64,000 nt of DNA from contig JAUIBT010000012.1 in assembly GCA_030428255.1 (NCBI GenBank), forward strand, positions 1-64,000. The letters run 5' to 3'. Under the pieces are notes generated by a model. That model saw only the letters and a list, made by a program, of their open reading frames with translations. It ran no database searches and was not told the origin of the DNA. This document shows, piece after piece, positions 7,832 to 18,256 of this stretch. How positions within the stretch are numbered: position 1 is the stretch's first letter; the number at the start of each line of letters is the position of its first letter. This stretch comes from Alphaproteobacteria bacterium. GTDB taxonomy: Bacteria > Pseudomonadota > Alphaproteobacteria > UBA7985 > JAUIBT01. A program made the position numbers and the translations under genes.

Positions 7832-8818
7832 ATGTCTCAAGCATTCGCTGACTCGCGTTTCGCCCTCCAGCATCCCAACACAGAGTTCGACAGCATGGAG
7901 CTGTTCGGTGTCGATATGGGCATGATCAAGGGTTTCTCTGAGCCCAACGATTACGTGCCAGACGTTGATCCTGACTATCGCTTTGACCCCGAGACTACGG
8001 CGGCCATTCTGGTGGGTTTCCAGCACAATCGCCGCGTGATGATTCAAGGCTATCACGGCACCGGCAAATCAACCCACATCGAGCAAGTCGCCGCCCGCCT
8101 GAACTGGCCCTGTGTGCGCATCAACCTGGACAGCCACATCAGCCGTATCGACCTGATCGGCAAGGACGCCATCGTGCTGCGCGACGGCAAGCAGGTGACT
8201 GAATTCCGCGAAGGCATGCTGCCTTGGGCGCTGCAAAACCCCGTAGCGCTGGTGTTTGACGAGTACGATGCAGGCCGCCCGGACGTGATGTTCGTCATTC
8301 AGCGTATTCTGGAAGTCTCCGGCAAGCTGACCCTGCTGGACCAGAATAAAGTCATCACTCCGCACCCCGATTTCCGCCTGTTTGCCACCGCCAACACCGT
8401 TGGTCTGGGCGATACCTCGGGCCTGTACCACGGCACCCAGCAGATCAACCAGGGCCAGATGGACCGTTGGTCGATCGTCACCCAGCTCAACTACCTGGAG
8501 CACGACCGCGAAGTGGATATCGTCGCTAGCAAGGTCGGCTCGATGAACACCGAGCAAGGCCGCGCGCAGCTTTCAAGCATGGTGGCTATGGCCGATTTGA
8601 CCCGTAAAGGCTTCATGGCAGGCGACGTCTCAACTGTGATGTCGCCGCGTACCGTGCTGACCTGGGCTCAGAACGCTGAGATCTTTGGCAACGTGGACCT
8701 GGCCTTTAGAGTGACCTTCCTCAACAAGTCCGACGAGCTGGAGCGCAGCACCTTCGCTGAATACTATCAGCGCGCCATGGGCCGCGAGCTGGCTGGCGTT
8801 TCGGCCATCGCGGCTTAA
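7832..8818 (+). CDS. cobS: Aerobic cobaltochelatase subunit CobS (AAA+ ATPase)
   Basis: CobS is the ATPase ring of the CobN-CobS-CobT complex that inserts cobalt into hydrogenobyrinate a,c-diamide in oxygen-dependent B12 synthesis. The 328 residues include a Walker A loop GYHGTGKST (73-81), a Walker B segment 'ALVFDEYDAG' (139-148) and an N-terminal 'MELFGVDMGMIKGF' region typical of the family. Length is normal. cobT follows after 105 bases. The catalytic CobN subunit is not in this window. Do not confuse it with the cobalamin synthase also named cobS at 13889. Confidence 0.97.
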   Translation: MSQAFADSRFALQHPNTEFDSMELFGVDMGMIKGFSEPNDYVPDVDPDYRFDPETTAAILVGFQHNRRVMIQGYHGTGKSTHIEQVAARLNWPCVRINLDSHISRIDLIGKDAIVLRDGKQVTEFREGMLPWALQNPVALVFDEYDAGRPDVMFVIQRILEVSGKLTLLDQNKVITPHPDFRLFATANTVGLGDTSGLYHGTQQINQGQMDRWSIVTQLNYLEHDREVDIVASKVGSMNTEQGRAQLSSMVAMADLTRKGFMAGDVSTVMSPRTVLTWAQNAEIFGNVDLAFRVTFLNKSDELERSTFAEYYQRAMGRELAGVSAIAA

Positions 8819-8923
8819 GCGCTGCGCAGTCCGAGCCCTTGGGCTCGGCCACACTCCCACATCCCCGGCGGGCAGAGGGCGGTAACTCCCTGATAGCCGT
8901 GCCGGGCAAAGGGCCTTTTAGGC

Positions 8924-10780
8924 ATGTCAAGCAAGAGCAAATCTCCCCAATTAGAAGAGCTAAGGCGCGCAACCGGTGCAGCCCTGCGGGCCGTGGCCGG
9001 TGTGCAGGAGTTGGACGCCGTTTTCGCAGCGCAAGCCCGGGGCAAGATCGGTCGCGAGGTCTATTTGCCCTCGCCGGGGTTGGAGCTGGAGCCCGAAGCG
9101 GTGGCTCTGATGCGCGGCCAGGCCGACAAGGAAGCGGTCAAGCTGCGCTACCACAACCCTGCTCTGCATCGCGAGCGAGCGCCAGGCGACCCGGACGCGC
9201 GCGCCATCTTCGACGCGCTGGAGCAAGCCCGCTTTGAGGCTGCAGGGGCGCTGCGCTATGAGGGCGTGGGTGACAACCTGCAAGCCGCACTGGCCGACGA
9301 GTGCCGCCGCAAAAACCTGGTGGTGGCGCAAAGCCAAGACGATGTGAGCATGTCTGAGGTGCTGCGACTCATGGCCTATGAAGCCATGACCGGTCGCGGG
9401 TTGCCCGACAGCGCCGCGCCAGCGCTGGAGGTGTGGCGTGATCAGTTGCCCGAGCATCTGACCCAGCGCTTTGATGCCCTGAAAGACAGCGTTTATCAGC
9501 AGTCCGACTACCAGCAGGTGATCAAAGACATCCTGAGCGATTTGAGTTTTGATGTGGAGGATCTGAGCGACTTTGATCCCGACGATGCGCAAGACGAGCA
9601 ACAGGACGCCGACGACGCCGACCAGTCCGACCAGCAGTCGCAGGGCGAGGCCGAGAGCCAAGACGATAGTGCCAGCGTTGAGCTGGAAGCCGGTGAGGAC
9701 CAATCGGGCGAGACTGACGAGAGCCAGCAGAGCCAAGAGCAATACGCCGAAGACGTGACCGGTGGTGGCGACGATGAGGACAGCGATGCGTCGGACACGC
9801 CCCCGCCCTATACACCGCCGGACCACAACTTGGGCAAAGACAAAGAATATCAGGTCTTTACCACCAAGTTTGACGAAATTGTCACCGCCGATGAGCTGTG
9901 CGACGCTGACGAGCTGACCCGCCTGCGCGAGCTGCTGGATAAGGAAATGGAGCACCTGCGCGGCCTGATCTCAAAGATCGCCAACCGTTTGCAGCGCCGC
10001 CTTATGGCGCAGCAACAGCGCGCTTGGCACTTCAACCTGGAAGAAGGCATGCTGGACACCGCGCGCCTGGATCGCGTGATCGTCGATGTGACCTCGCCCC
10101 TGTCGTTCAAGCAGGAGAGCGAGACCGAATTCCGCGATACCGTGGTGACTTTGTTGATCGACAACTCGGGTTCGATGCGAGGGCGGCCGATTTCAACCGC
10201 TGCCGCCTGTGCCGACATCCTGGCCCGCACGCTGGAGCGCTGCGCGGTCAAGGTCGAGATTTTGGGCTTCACCACCCGCATGTGGAAGGGTGGCTCGTCA
10301 CGCGATGCGTGGATCGAGGCGGGCAAGCCGCGCAATCCTGGCCGCCTGAACGACCTGCGTCACATCATCTATAAGGCCGCCGATGCGCCCTGGCGGCGCG
10401 CGCGCAAGAACCTGGGTCTCATGCTGCGCGAAGGCATCTTGAAAGAGAACATCGATGGCGAGGCGCTGGCTTGGGCCTACGACCGCATCTCGGTCCGCCC
10501 CGAGCACCGCAAGATTTTGATGGTGATCTCGGACGGCGCGCCGGTCGACGAGACCACGCTGTCGAACAACCATGCTGCCTATCTGGAGCGCCATTTGCGC
10601 GAGCAGATCGACATGATCGAGAACCGCAGCAAGGTCGAGCTGGTGGCGATTGGTATCGGCCACGACGTGACCCGCTATTACAAGCGCGCGGTGACCATCA
10701 CCCAGCCCGAGCAGTTGGGCTCGACCATGATGGGTGAGCTCTTGTCACTGTTCGACGAGAAAGACGCGCGGAATAAGTAG
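8924..10780 (+). CDS. cobT: Aerobic cobaltochelatase subunit CobT (VWA protein)
   Basis: CobT partners CobS in the ATP-dependent cobaltochelatase. The 618 residues have an N-terminal helical part, a long acidic Asp/Glu/Gln/Ser-rich linker (about 215-295) and a C-terminal von Willebrand A domain with the metal-ion-dependent adhesion site DNSGS beginning at Asp413. The layout and length match CobT of alphaproteobacteria. It lies 105 bases after cobS in the same direction and they are probably one operon. It is distinct from the NaMN:DMB phosphoribosyltransferase, also called cobT, at 14858. Confidence 0.96.
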   Translation: MSSKSKSPQLEELRRATGAALRAVAGVQELDAVFAAQARGKIGREVYLPSPGLELEPEAVALMRGQADKEAVKLRYHNPALHRERAPGDPDARAIFDALEQARFEAAGALRYEGVGDNLQAALADECRRKNLVVAQSQDDVSMSEVLRLMAYEAMTGRGLPDSAAPALEVWRDQLPEHLTQRFDALKDSVYQQSDYQQVIKDILSDLSFDVEDLSDFDPDDAQDEQQDADDADQSDQQSQGEAESQDDSASVELEAGEDQSGETDESQQSQEQYAEDVTGGGDDEDSDASDTPPPYTPPDHNLGKDKEYQVFTTKFDEIVTADELCDADELTRLRELLDKEMEHLRGLISKIANRLQRRLMAQQQRAWHFNLEEGMLDTARLDRVIVDVTSPLSFKQESETEFRDTVVTLLIDNSGSMRGRPISTAAACADILARTLERCAVKVEILGFTTRMWKGGSSRDAWIEAGKPRNPGRLNDLRHIIYKAADAPWRRARKNLGLMLREGILKENIDGEALAWAYDRISVRPEHRKILMVISDGAPVDETTLSNNHAAYLERHLREQIDMIENRSKVELVAIGIGHDVTRYYKRAVTITQPEQLGSTMMGELLSLFDEKDARNK

Positions 10781-11084
10781 GCAGGCGGCTGGCCTGTGGG
10801 CGCAACTGAACTACGCCCCTGAGTGCTCCGCCAAGAGGGCGACCAGTGCAGCTTTGCTTAGCGGTTGAAACACGATGGTGGCATTCGTTTTGCGCAGTTT
10901 GCACTGGCGGCAAAGGAATCCAAGCAGTCAGGCCCATGATGCCGCCTTCGTTTGAAAAGCGATAAGGCGCGGGATCCTGGGCCGCGGCCGCCAGGCCCGG
11001 AAGGGTGGGCGCGCGTCGCTGTCGCTCCAAACGCGCTGGCCGCCCTCCTGGCGGGACGCGCGGTCAACCCGGCTGATCGTCATC
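10781..11084. other. Spacer between cobT and acs terminator
   Basis: About 300 bases between two convergent genes. I see no gene, no repeat and no clear cobT terminator here. Confidence 0.5.
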
Positions 11085-11121
11085 AAAAAAAAGGGGCTCC
11101 GTCGCCAAGACAGAGCCCCTT
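11085..11121 (-). terminator. acs intrinsic terminator
   Basis: Read on the minus strand, AAGGGGCTC (11113-11121) pairs with GAGCCCCTT (11091-11099) and runs into eight T residues (A-run at 11085-11092 on the plus strand). It lies 26 bases after the acs stop. Confidence 0.92.
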
Positions 11122-11146
11122 GTTCGTTTCGGCTTTTCCGTTGGCC

Positions 11147-13102
<1,956 letters not shown>

Positions 13103-13199
13103 GAGACCTCCCAGTTTGCTCAATTCTTGCTGCGCTGGTCGCCCGGTCTGCAAGCAGAGCGGCGATGCACGGCGCGACTGTCCGGCATGCTAGCAGGAT

Positions 13200-13216
13200 G
13201 CTCGCGATTCGCGAGC
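13200..13216. repeat. 17-bp palindrome upstream of acs
   Basis: GCTCGCGA-T-TCGCGAGC is a perfect inverted repeat about 100 bases upstream of the acs start and downstream of the CobC-like gene. It could be an operator for acs or the stem of a terminator for the CobC gene, but there is no T-tract on the minus strand. Confidence 0.5.
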
Positions 13217-13306
13217 TCTTTGCTGCGACAGGGCCGGGGCGCTGTGAAAGCAGTAAAGCAGGATTTTACCGATGCAAGCTCGCCAAGGTCGCAGGTGCGC
13301 AGCAGG

Positions 13307-13882
13307 TTAGGCGTGGCGTTCATTGAGCCGTTCGAGGCTCCAGGCCGTTTGCGGGCTGGCGCTGGGGTGGAAGGCCAGCACGCTAAGGCTCAAGGCATCG
13401 ACCCCAAGGCTCAGCGCTTTGGCAGGCGTTAGGCCCAGGGCTTGAGCGACGAGGGCGCGGATCGGCCCGGCGTGAATCACCAGCACCAGGTCGCGTTCGG
13501 CCACCTGGGCGCCAAGATCGGCCAGCCGCACCCGCTGCCAAAGCTGCGCAAAGGACTCGCCGCCGGGCGGCTGACCCGCCAACGGATCACGCCAATAGTC
13601 CGCTTGCGGGCCCAGGACTTGCCAGCTTCGGCCCTCCCAGTCGCCGAAATTTTGCTCCCAAAGCTGGGGCACAAGGCGGCTGGGCGTCAGGCCCAAGGCG
13701 GCTGCGGTCTGTTGACAGCGGCGCGCAGGCGAGGCCCAGATTTGTGCGTCATCCGGCAGGCGGGCGGCCAGACGGGCGAGGGACTCATCGTTTGGCAAGC
13801 GGGCGGCCACGTCGCTGCGTCCGGCGATTTGGCCGGGCGCGATAGCAGATGGGGCGTGGCGGATCAGGAACAGGCGAGCCAT
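13307..13882 (-). CDS. cobC: Histidine phosphatase, CobC-like (alpha-ribazole phosphatase)
   Basis: A 191-residue phosphoglycerate-mutase-like phosphatase. The catalytic RHAPS (His9) lies at the N-terminus, an 'ASPARRCQQTA' segment follows, then 'LWEQNFGDWEGRSW' and a second catalytic His in 'LVIHAGPIRALVAQ'. The CobC role, dephosphorylating alpha-ribazole 5'-phosphate or adenosylcobalamin 5'-phosphate, is inferred from its place 6 bases after the cobalamin synthase gene and opposite the NaMN:DMB transferase. By sequence alone a general histidine phosphatase is possible. Confidence 0.85.
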   Translation of the reverse strand: MARLFLIRHAPSAIAPGQIAGRSDVAARLPNDESLARLAARLPDDAQIWASPARRCQQTAAALGLTPSRLVPQLWEQNFGDWEGRSWQVLGPQADYWRDPLAGQPPGGESFAQLWQRVRLADLGAQVAERDLVLVIHAGPIRALVAQALGLTPAKALSLGVDALSLSVLAFHPSASPQTAWSLERLNERHA

Positions 13883-13888
13883 CGACGG

Positions 13889-14767
13889 TCAGCTCAGCCA
13901 GGCGGCCCAGATCAGCAGCACGCCAATCTCGGTCAGCATCATTTGCGCGCCATAGATATCGCCGGTCACGCCGCCAAGCTGGCGCTGGGCCATCCAGGCT
14001 AGGGTGGCTGCGGGCAGCAGGGCGAGCAAAATCAGCGGCGTGGTGAGCAAGCTGGCGATGACCGCCACCCCAAGCCCCGTCACCCCGACCCAGGGGCGCG
14101 AGGCTCGCCCGGCAGCGGCGGCTTGCCCGCCTTGATTGCTGGCTTCACTCGCGCCGGGGCGGGCGGCAGTTTGCCATGCCATCGACGGCAAGCAGGCCCA
14201 GCGTGATAGCAGCCAGAGGCTCAGCATGAGCCCCAAGGCCGGACCGATCAGCGCCCAAGCGCTCCAGCGCAGTCCAAAGGAGAGGACAGTGGCGACCAGG
14301 CCGTAACTGCCGACATGCGAATCGCGCATGATGGCCAGCTTGTGGTCCTTGCTGTGGCCGCCGCCCAGGCCATCGGCGGTATCGGCCAGCGCGTCGTCGT
14401 GCAGCGCGCCTGTCACCAGCGTTTGCACCGCCAGCAACAGCCCTGCCGCCAGCCATGGTGCGCCGCCCCAGATCCACCACAGCCCATGAGCCAAGGCCCA
14501 GAAAGCCAGGGCCAAAGCGGCGCTGGCCAGTGGGATGGCCGCAACCAGATCAGAAAAGGGCTTATAGGCCAAAGTCGGCAGGGGCAGACGGGTTAGAAAA
14601 TGGAGGCTGCGCAAGCTGTCGCCCGCAAGATCCTTTGGCGCATCGGCCCAAAGGCTCTTAAAGGACTTGGCGAGCGCTTTTGGGGAAAAGGCCGCGGTTG
14701 CTGCCCGCCGCACGCCTTGGTTGGAGGCTCGGAGCAAGTCTTTGACAGTCTCCACAAAAACGCGCAC
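13889..14767 (-). CDS. cobS: Adenosylcobinamide-GDP ribazoletransferase (cobalamin synthase)
   Basis: Joins adenosylcobinamide-GDP with alpha-ribazole (phosphate) in the last steps of B12 assembly, in the inner membrane. The 292 residues contain the early motif 'LRSLHFLTRLPLP', the Asp-rich motif 'GALHDDALADTADGLGGG' that binds metal, and several membrane segments. The GTG start at 14767 is supported by GAGGAG 6 bases upstream. It carries about 45 extra N-terminal residues before the usual family start. Also called cobV in the Pseudomonas scheme; unrelated to the chelatase CobS at 7832. Confidence 0.93.
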   Translation of the reverse strand: MRVFVETVKDLLRASNQGVRRAATAAFSPKALAKSFKSLWADAPKDLAGDSLRSLHFLTRLPLPTLAYKPFSDLVAAIPLASAALALAFWALAHGLWWIWGGAPWLAAGLLLAVQTLVTGALHDDALADTADGLGGGHSKDHKLAIMRDSHVGSYGLVATVLSFGLRWSAWALIGPALGLMLSLWLLSRWACLPSMAWQTAARPGASEASNQGGQAAAAGRASRPWVGVTGLGVAVIASLLTTPLILLALLPAATLAWMAQRQLGGVTGDIYGAQMMLTEIGVLLIWAAWLS

Positions 14768-14857
14768 CTAGAGCTCCTCTTTCCTTGCGGGGCGCTGGAT
14801 TTGGCCCCAAAACTCACCGCAGGCCGCCGAGGCCTGAAACAAAGGATCTATAGCCCA

Positions 14858-15886
14858 ATGGCAACCGAAATCCCAAGCCGCTTTGAAGACATCCGCAAGA
14901 TCTTCGATCATCTGCCCGGTCCTGATCTGGGCGCGGCGACCTTGGTGGCGCAGCGTGAGGCGCAGTTGACCAAGCCCGCTGGTTCGTTGGGGCGCTTGGA
15001 GGAAATCACAAGCTGGATGGCCAAATGGCAAGGCAGTGCGACCCCGCGCGCCGATCATCCTCGCGTGGCGGTGTTTGCCGCCAACCACGGGGTTTGCGAT
15101 CAAGGCGTGTCGGCCTTCCCGCAAGCGGTGACGGCTCAGATGGTGGCCAATTTCGTAAACCAGGGCGCGGCTGTGAATCAGCTCTGCGCGCTGGTGGATG
15201 CGGATTTGCGCGTGTTCGAAATGCAGCTTGAAGAGCCGACCAAGGACTTTAGCCTTGAGCCTGCGATGAGTGAAGAGGACTGCGCTCACGCCATTGCCTA
15301 TGGCATGATGGCGGTGGATGAGGAAATTGACTTGCTGTGCCTGGGTGAGATGGGCATCGGCAACACCACCTCGGCTGCGGCCTTGGCTTTGGCCTTGTTC
15401 GGTGGCACGGCAGCGGATTGGACCGGGGCTGGCACCGGCGTTGCGGGCGCGGATCTGCAACGCAAGACCGACGTGGTTCAGCGCTCGGTCGAGCTACACC
15501 GACCCCAGATGAGCGACCCGCTGGAGATCTTGCGCCGCGTTGGTGGCCGCGAGCTGGCGGCGATCTGCGGCGCGATCTTGGCCGCACGCATGGCCAAGGT
15601 TCCGGTGCTGCTGGACGGCTTCATTTGCACCGCTGCGGCAGCCGTGCTGGAAAAGGCGCATCCAGGGGCTTTGGATCACTGCCTGGTGGGCCACCAGTCC
15701 GCCGAGCAAGCCCACGCGCGGTTGTGCGAAGCTCTGGGCAAGCGCGCTTTGTTGCAACTTGATATGCGCTTGGGTGAGGCCAGCGGTGCGACTTTGGCGG
15801 TGGCCTTGGTCAAGGCGGCGCTTGCGACCCACAGCGGTATGGCTACATTTGAAGAGGCCGCCGTGAGCAATCGCGACGAGGCTTAA
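14858..15886 (+). CDS. cobT: Nicotinate-nucleotide--dimethylbenzimidazole phosphoribosyltransferase
   Basis: Makes alpha-ribazole 5'-phosphate from nicotinate mononucleotide and 5,6-dimethylbenzimidazole, the lower ligand of B12. From the ATG at 14858 it has 342 residues. Family motifs are visible: 'LTKPAGSLGRLE' near the N-terminus, 'FAANHGVCDQGVSAFP', 'GEMGIGNTTSAAA', and 'DMRLGEASGATLA' near the C-terminus, whose Glu is the catalytic base. The frame is open to 14600, but that part has no family similarity and overlaps the divergent cobalamin synthase. A 90-base divergent spacer separates the two. Also called cobU. Confidence 0.95.
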   Translation: MATEIPSRFEDIRKIFDHLPGPDLGAATLVAQREAQLTKPAGSLGRLEEITSWMAKWQGSATPRADHPRVAVFAANHGVCDQGVSAFPQAVTAQMVANFVNQGAAVNQLCALVDADLRVFEMQLEEPTKDFSLEPAMSEEDCAHAIAYGMMAVDEEIDLLCLGEMGIGNTTSAAALALALFGGTAADWTGAGTGVAGADLQRKTDVVQRSVELHRPQMSDPLEILRRVGGRELAAICGAILAARMAKVPVLLDGFICTAAAAVLEKAHPGALDHCLVGHQSAEQAHARLCEALGKRALLQLDMRLGEASGATLAVALVKAALATHSGMATFEEAAVSNRDEA

Positions 15887-15922
15887 GACGGGACCTAAGA
15901 CGAGGCCTAAGACGAGGCCTAA
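15875..15922. repeat. 12-bp tandem repeat spanning the cobT stop codon
   Basis: Four tandem copies of GACGAGGCCTAA (with mismatches in the first two) occupy 15875-15886, 15887-15898, 15899-15910 and 15911-15922. The first copy ends with the cobT stop codon TAA, so each later copy carries an extra in-frame stop. Confidence 0.85.
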
Positions 15923-15953
15923 GAGACCCTTCCGACGCGACCCTAGGAGCAGC

Positions 15954-17414
15954 ATGAGCCAAGACGCACCCGAGCAGAGCAGCGCCCCAGACAAGCAAGG
16001 TCAACAGGCGGCTGGGCAAGGACCAAAGGCAAAGGCCGAGTCCAAAACCAGGTCCAAATCGCGCGCGCGTGCGCGCAGCTCTGTGCGTCGGGTGGTGTCT
16101 ACGCCCTTGTCATCGCCCTATGCCGGGCAATCGCCGCGCCTGAACCTGTTTACCCTGGTGGCCATCCGCTGGATCGCCATTGCGGGCCAGGCCATCACCA
16201 TCGCGATAGCCATTGCCTTAGGGTTTGTCATGCCTGCGGGCTTGGCGATGAGCGTGGTGTTGATCTCTGCGCTGGTCAATCTTTGGATCATGTCACGGCG
16301 GCGCTTGCGTCAGGGGCGCTCGTCGGCCTGGATCGGCGGACGGGCGGCCATGAGCGTGCTGCTGTTCGACCTGTGCCAGCTCACAATCTTGTTGTTGCTC
16401 ACCGGCGGCATCACCAACCCCTTCGCGATACTGCTGTTGGCTCCGGTAACGGTTTCCGCTGCGACGCTTTCGCTGCGTGAGACCAGCTTGATTTCGGTGT
16501 CGGCCATTGTGCTGACGGGTCTGGTGACATTTGTTTCTCTGCCGCTGCCCTATCTCGATCAGGCCCTGGATTTGCCGTTCTACTATCGCGGCGGCTTGGG
16601 GCTGGCGCTGAGCTTGGCCATCGCCTTTACCGCTTTCTACCTCTCTAACATTGCGGAGCAGTCGCGCACCATGGCCTCGGCCCTGTCGTCGGTTCACCTG
16701 GCGCTGGAGCGTGAGCAGCGCTTGTCGGCCATCGGCGGGCTGGCTGCCAATGCAGCCCACGAACTGGGCACGCCGCTGGCAACCATCGCCGTTGTCGCCA
16801 AGGAGATGTGGAAGGACGCCGAAGAGGGCTCAGCGGTCAAGGAAGATGCAGGCTTGCTGGTCGAAGAGACGGCGCGCTGCCGGGAAATTCTGACCGAAAT
16901 TTCGCGCTCGAAGAAGCTGGACGATGGCGAGTCCTACAATTTGCTGCCCATGGCCTCGCTGATTGACTTGGCGATCGAACGCCACGCGCTGAACTATGAT
17001 TGCCCGATTGCTGTGCGCATCGCGCCGCCAGACGGGCAAAGCGAACAGGATCAACCGGTCTTCGCGCGCCAGCCAGAGCTGGTGCATGGCTTGGGCAATT
17101 TGATCCAAAACGCTTTGCAGCATGCCGAGGAGCAGGTATGGGTGACGCTGAGCTGGGACGAGAGCCATATTCACGTGCAAGTCGAAGATGACGGGCCAGG
17201 TTTTGAACCAGAGCTCTTGTATCGCCTGGGTGATCCCTATCTTAAGGGGGAACACGAGCGTAAACGCGGGGGATCCTCGATGGGTATCGGCGTTTTTATC
17301 GCGACCACCTTGCTGAATCATTGCGGGGCGACGGTAATATTTTCGAATCGACAAGACGGTGGTGCGTCTGTTGAAGTAAGCTTGAAGCGAAAAGGCCTTA
17401 AGAAAGAGACCTGA
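15954..17414 (+). CDS. regB: Redox sensor histidine kinase RegB/ActS/PrrB family
   Basis: A membrane-bound sensor kinase that senses the redox state of the quinone pool and cytoplasm. The 486 residues have a basic/Gln-rich N-terminal tail (to about 60), about six membrane segments (65-225), the quinone-binding heptapeptide GGITNPF (151-157), the phospho-acceptor His269 in the RegB-specific motif HELGTPLATI, and a Cys309 in 'TARCREIL' at the place of the redox-active Cys of RegB. The catalytic domain has 'NLIQNALQHA' and a G-box 'GSSMGIGVFIATTLL'. AGGAG precedes the ATG. regA follows 18 bases downstream, so they are one operon. Confidence 0.95.
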   Translation: MSQDAPEQSSAPDKQGQQAAGQGPKAKAESKTRSKSRARARSSVRRVVSTPLSSPYAGQSPRLNLFTLVAIRWIAIAGQAITIAIAIALGFVMPAGLAMSVVLISALVNLWIMSRRRLRQGRSSAWIGGRAAMSVLLFDLCQLTILLLLTGGITNPFAILLLAPVTVSAATLSLRETSLISVSAIVLTGLVTFVSLPLPYLDQALDLPFYYRGGLGLALSLAIAFTAFYLSNIAEQSRTMASALSSVHLALEREQRLSAIGGLAANAAHELGTPLATIAVVAKEMWKDAEEGSAVKEDAGLLVEETARCREILTEISRSKKLDDGESYNLLPMASLIDLAIERHALNYDCPIAVRIAPPDGQSEQDQPVFARQPELVHGLGNLIQNALQHAEEQVWVTLSWDESHIHVQVEDDGPGFEPELLYRLGDPYLKGEHERKRGGSSMGIGVFIATTLLNHCGATVIFSNRQDGGASVEVSLKRKGLKKET

Positions 17415-17432
17415 ACGAAAAGGACTGATGGA

Positions 17433-17999
17433 ATGAATGACGACTTCACTGGACTGGGTGACGACGAAGCGAGCCGCGGCACCCTGCTGATCGTAGACGA
17501 TGATGAGCGGTTTGCAACGCGCCTGGCCCGTGCCATGGAGCGCAAGGGCTTTGAGGTCTCAACCGCTTTGTCGGTGTCTGACGCGAAGGAGGCCCTGCGT
17601 GCCTTTTTACCCGATTATGCTGTGGTGGATCTGCGCTTGGGCGACGGTTCGGGCTTGGATTTTGTGACCTTGCTGAAGGAAAGCGAAGCCCATACGCGCA
17701 TCGTCATGCTGACCGGATACGGCAACATTGCAACTGCGGTCTCTGCGGTGAAGTTGGGCGCGGTGGACTACCTACCCAAGCCCGCCGATGCGGATGCGGT
17801 TGAGGCTGCCTTGGTGCGTCATGACGGCTTGCTGCCGCCGCCGCCGGAAAATCCCATGTCGGCAGATCGCGTGCGCTGGGAGCATATCCAACGCGTTTAT
17901 GAGCAGTGCGGTCGCAATGTCTCTGAAACCGCGCGCCGCTTGCGCATGCACCGCCGCACGCTGCAGCGGATTTTGAACAAGTACGCGCCCCGCCCCTAA
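17433..17999 (+). CDS. regA: Response regulator RegA/ActR/PrrA family
   Basis: The DNA-binding partner of the RegB kinase; in alphaproteobacteria it controls respiration, carbon and nitrogen fixation and, where present, photosynthesis. The 188 residues have a receiver domain with the acidic pocket DDD (22-24), phospho-acceptor Asp66, and switch residues Thr and Lys, then the family's poly-proline hinge (PPPP, about 134-137) and a C-terminal Fis-type helix-turn-helix 'SETARRLRMHRRTLQRIL'. These match the strongly conserved RegA family in both length and motifs. An AAGGA site precedes the ATG. Confidence 0.97.
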   Translation: MNDDFTGLGDDEASRGTLLIVDDDERFATRLARAMERKGFEVSTALSVSDAKEALRAFLPDYAVVDLRLGDGSGLDFVTLLKESEAHTRIVMLTGYGNIATAVSAVKLGAVDYLPKPADADAVEAALVRHDGLLPPPPENPMSADRVRWEHIQRVYEQCGRNVSETARRLRMHRRTLQRILNKYAPRP

Positions 18000-18091
18000 G
18001 GCGCAGCTCAAGGCCCATATGAGCCATAGCAGGCCCGCCGATGCGCAAATTGGCGCTGGCAATTGGCCCTGCTTGGCCTATGATAGTGCTG

Positions 18092-18136
18092 AACTCCTGC
18101 AAGGGCGGCTCAACCGAGCCGGTTGCAGGAGTTTTT
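18092..18136 (+). terminator. Intrinsic terminator or attenuator between regA and leuS
   Basis: AACTCCTGCAA (18092-18102) pairs with TTGCAGGAGTT (18123-18133); an inner stem GGCTC/GAGCC with an AACC loop sits between them, and five T residues end the structure. It lies 93 bases after regA and 120 bases before leuS. It most simply terminates regB-regA; attenuation of leuS is possible. Confidence 0.85.
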
Positions 18137-18171
18137 CACTCTCATAACCTCGACAGATCATCCGATTTGGC

Positions 18172-18256
18172 CGCCGCTCTTCAGCCATACCGCCGCTCTT
18201 CAGCCATACCGCCGCTAGAAGCCGAACCGACGCAGAACCCGAACCGACGCAGAACC
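18172..18256. repeat. Two adjacent tandem duplications ending at the leuS start codon
   Basis: A 19-bp unit (cgccgctcttcagccatac) occurs at 18172-18190 and 18191-18209 with 7 bases of a third copy. It is followed by a 17-bp unit (cgaaccgacgcagaacc) at 18223-18239 and 18240-18256. The last copy directly abuts the ATG of leuS, leaving no purine-rich ribosome-binding site. Confidence 0.93.

Noticed and set aside
8960-9955. 331-residue antisense open frame inside cobaltochelatase cobT
   Set aside because: It mirrors the low-complexity acidic linker of CobT and has no recognisable family.
14768-14857. Cobalamin riboswitch between the divergent cobS and cobT genes
   Set aside because: The 90-base spacer is too short for the aptamer and I see none of its conserved segments.
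18041-18256. N-terminal extension of leuS from 18041
   Set aside because: The extra 72 codons cover a terminator and tandem repeats and have no similarity to LeuRS; the family start is at 18257.
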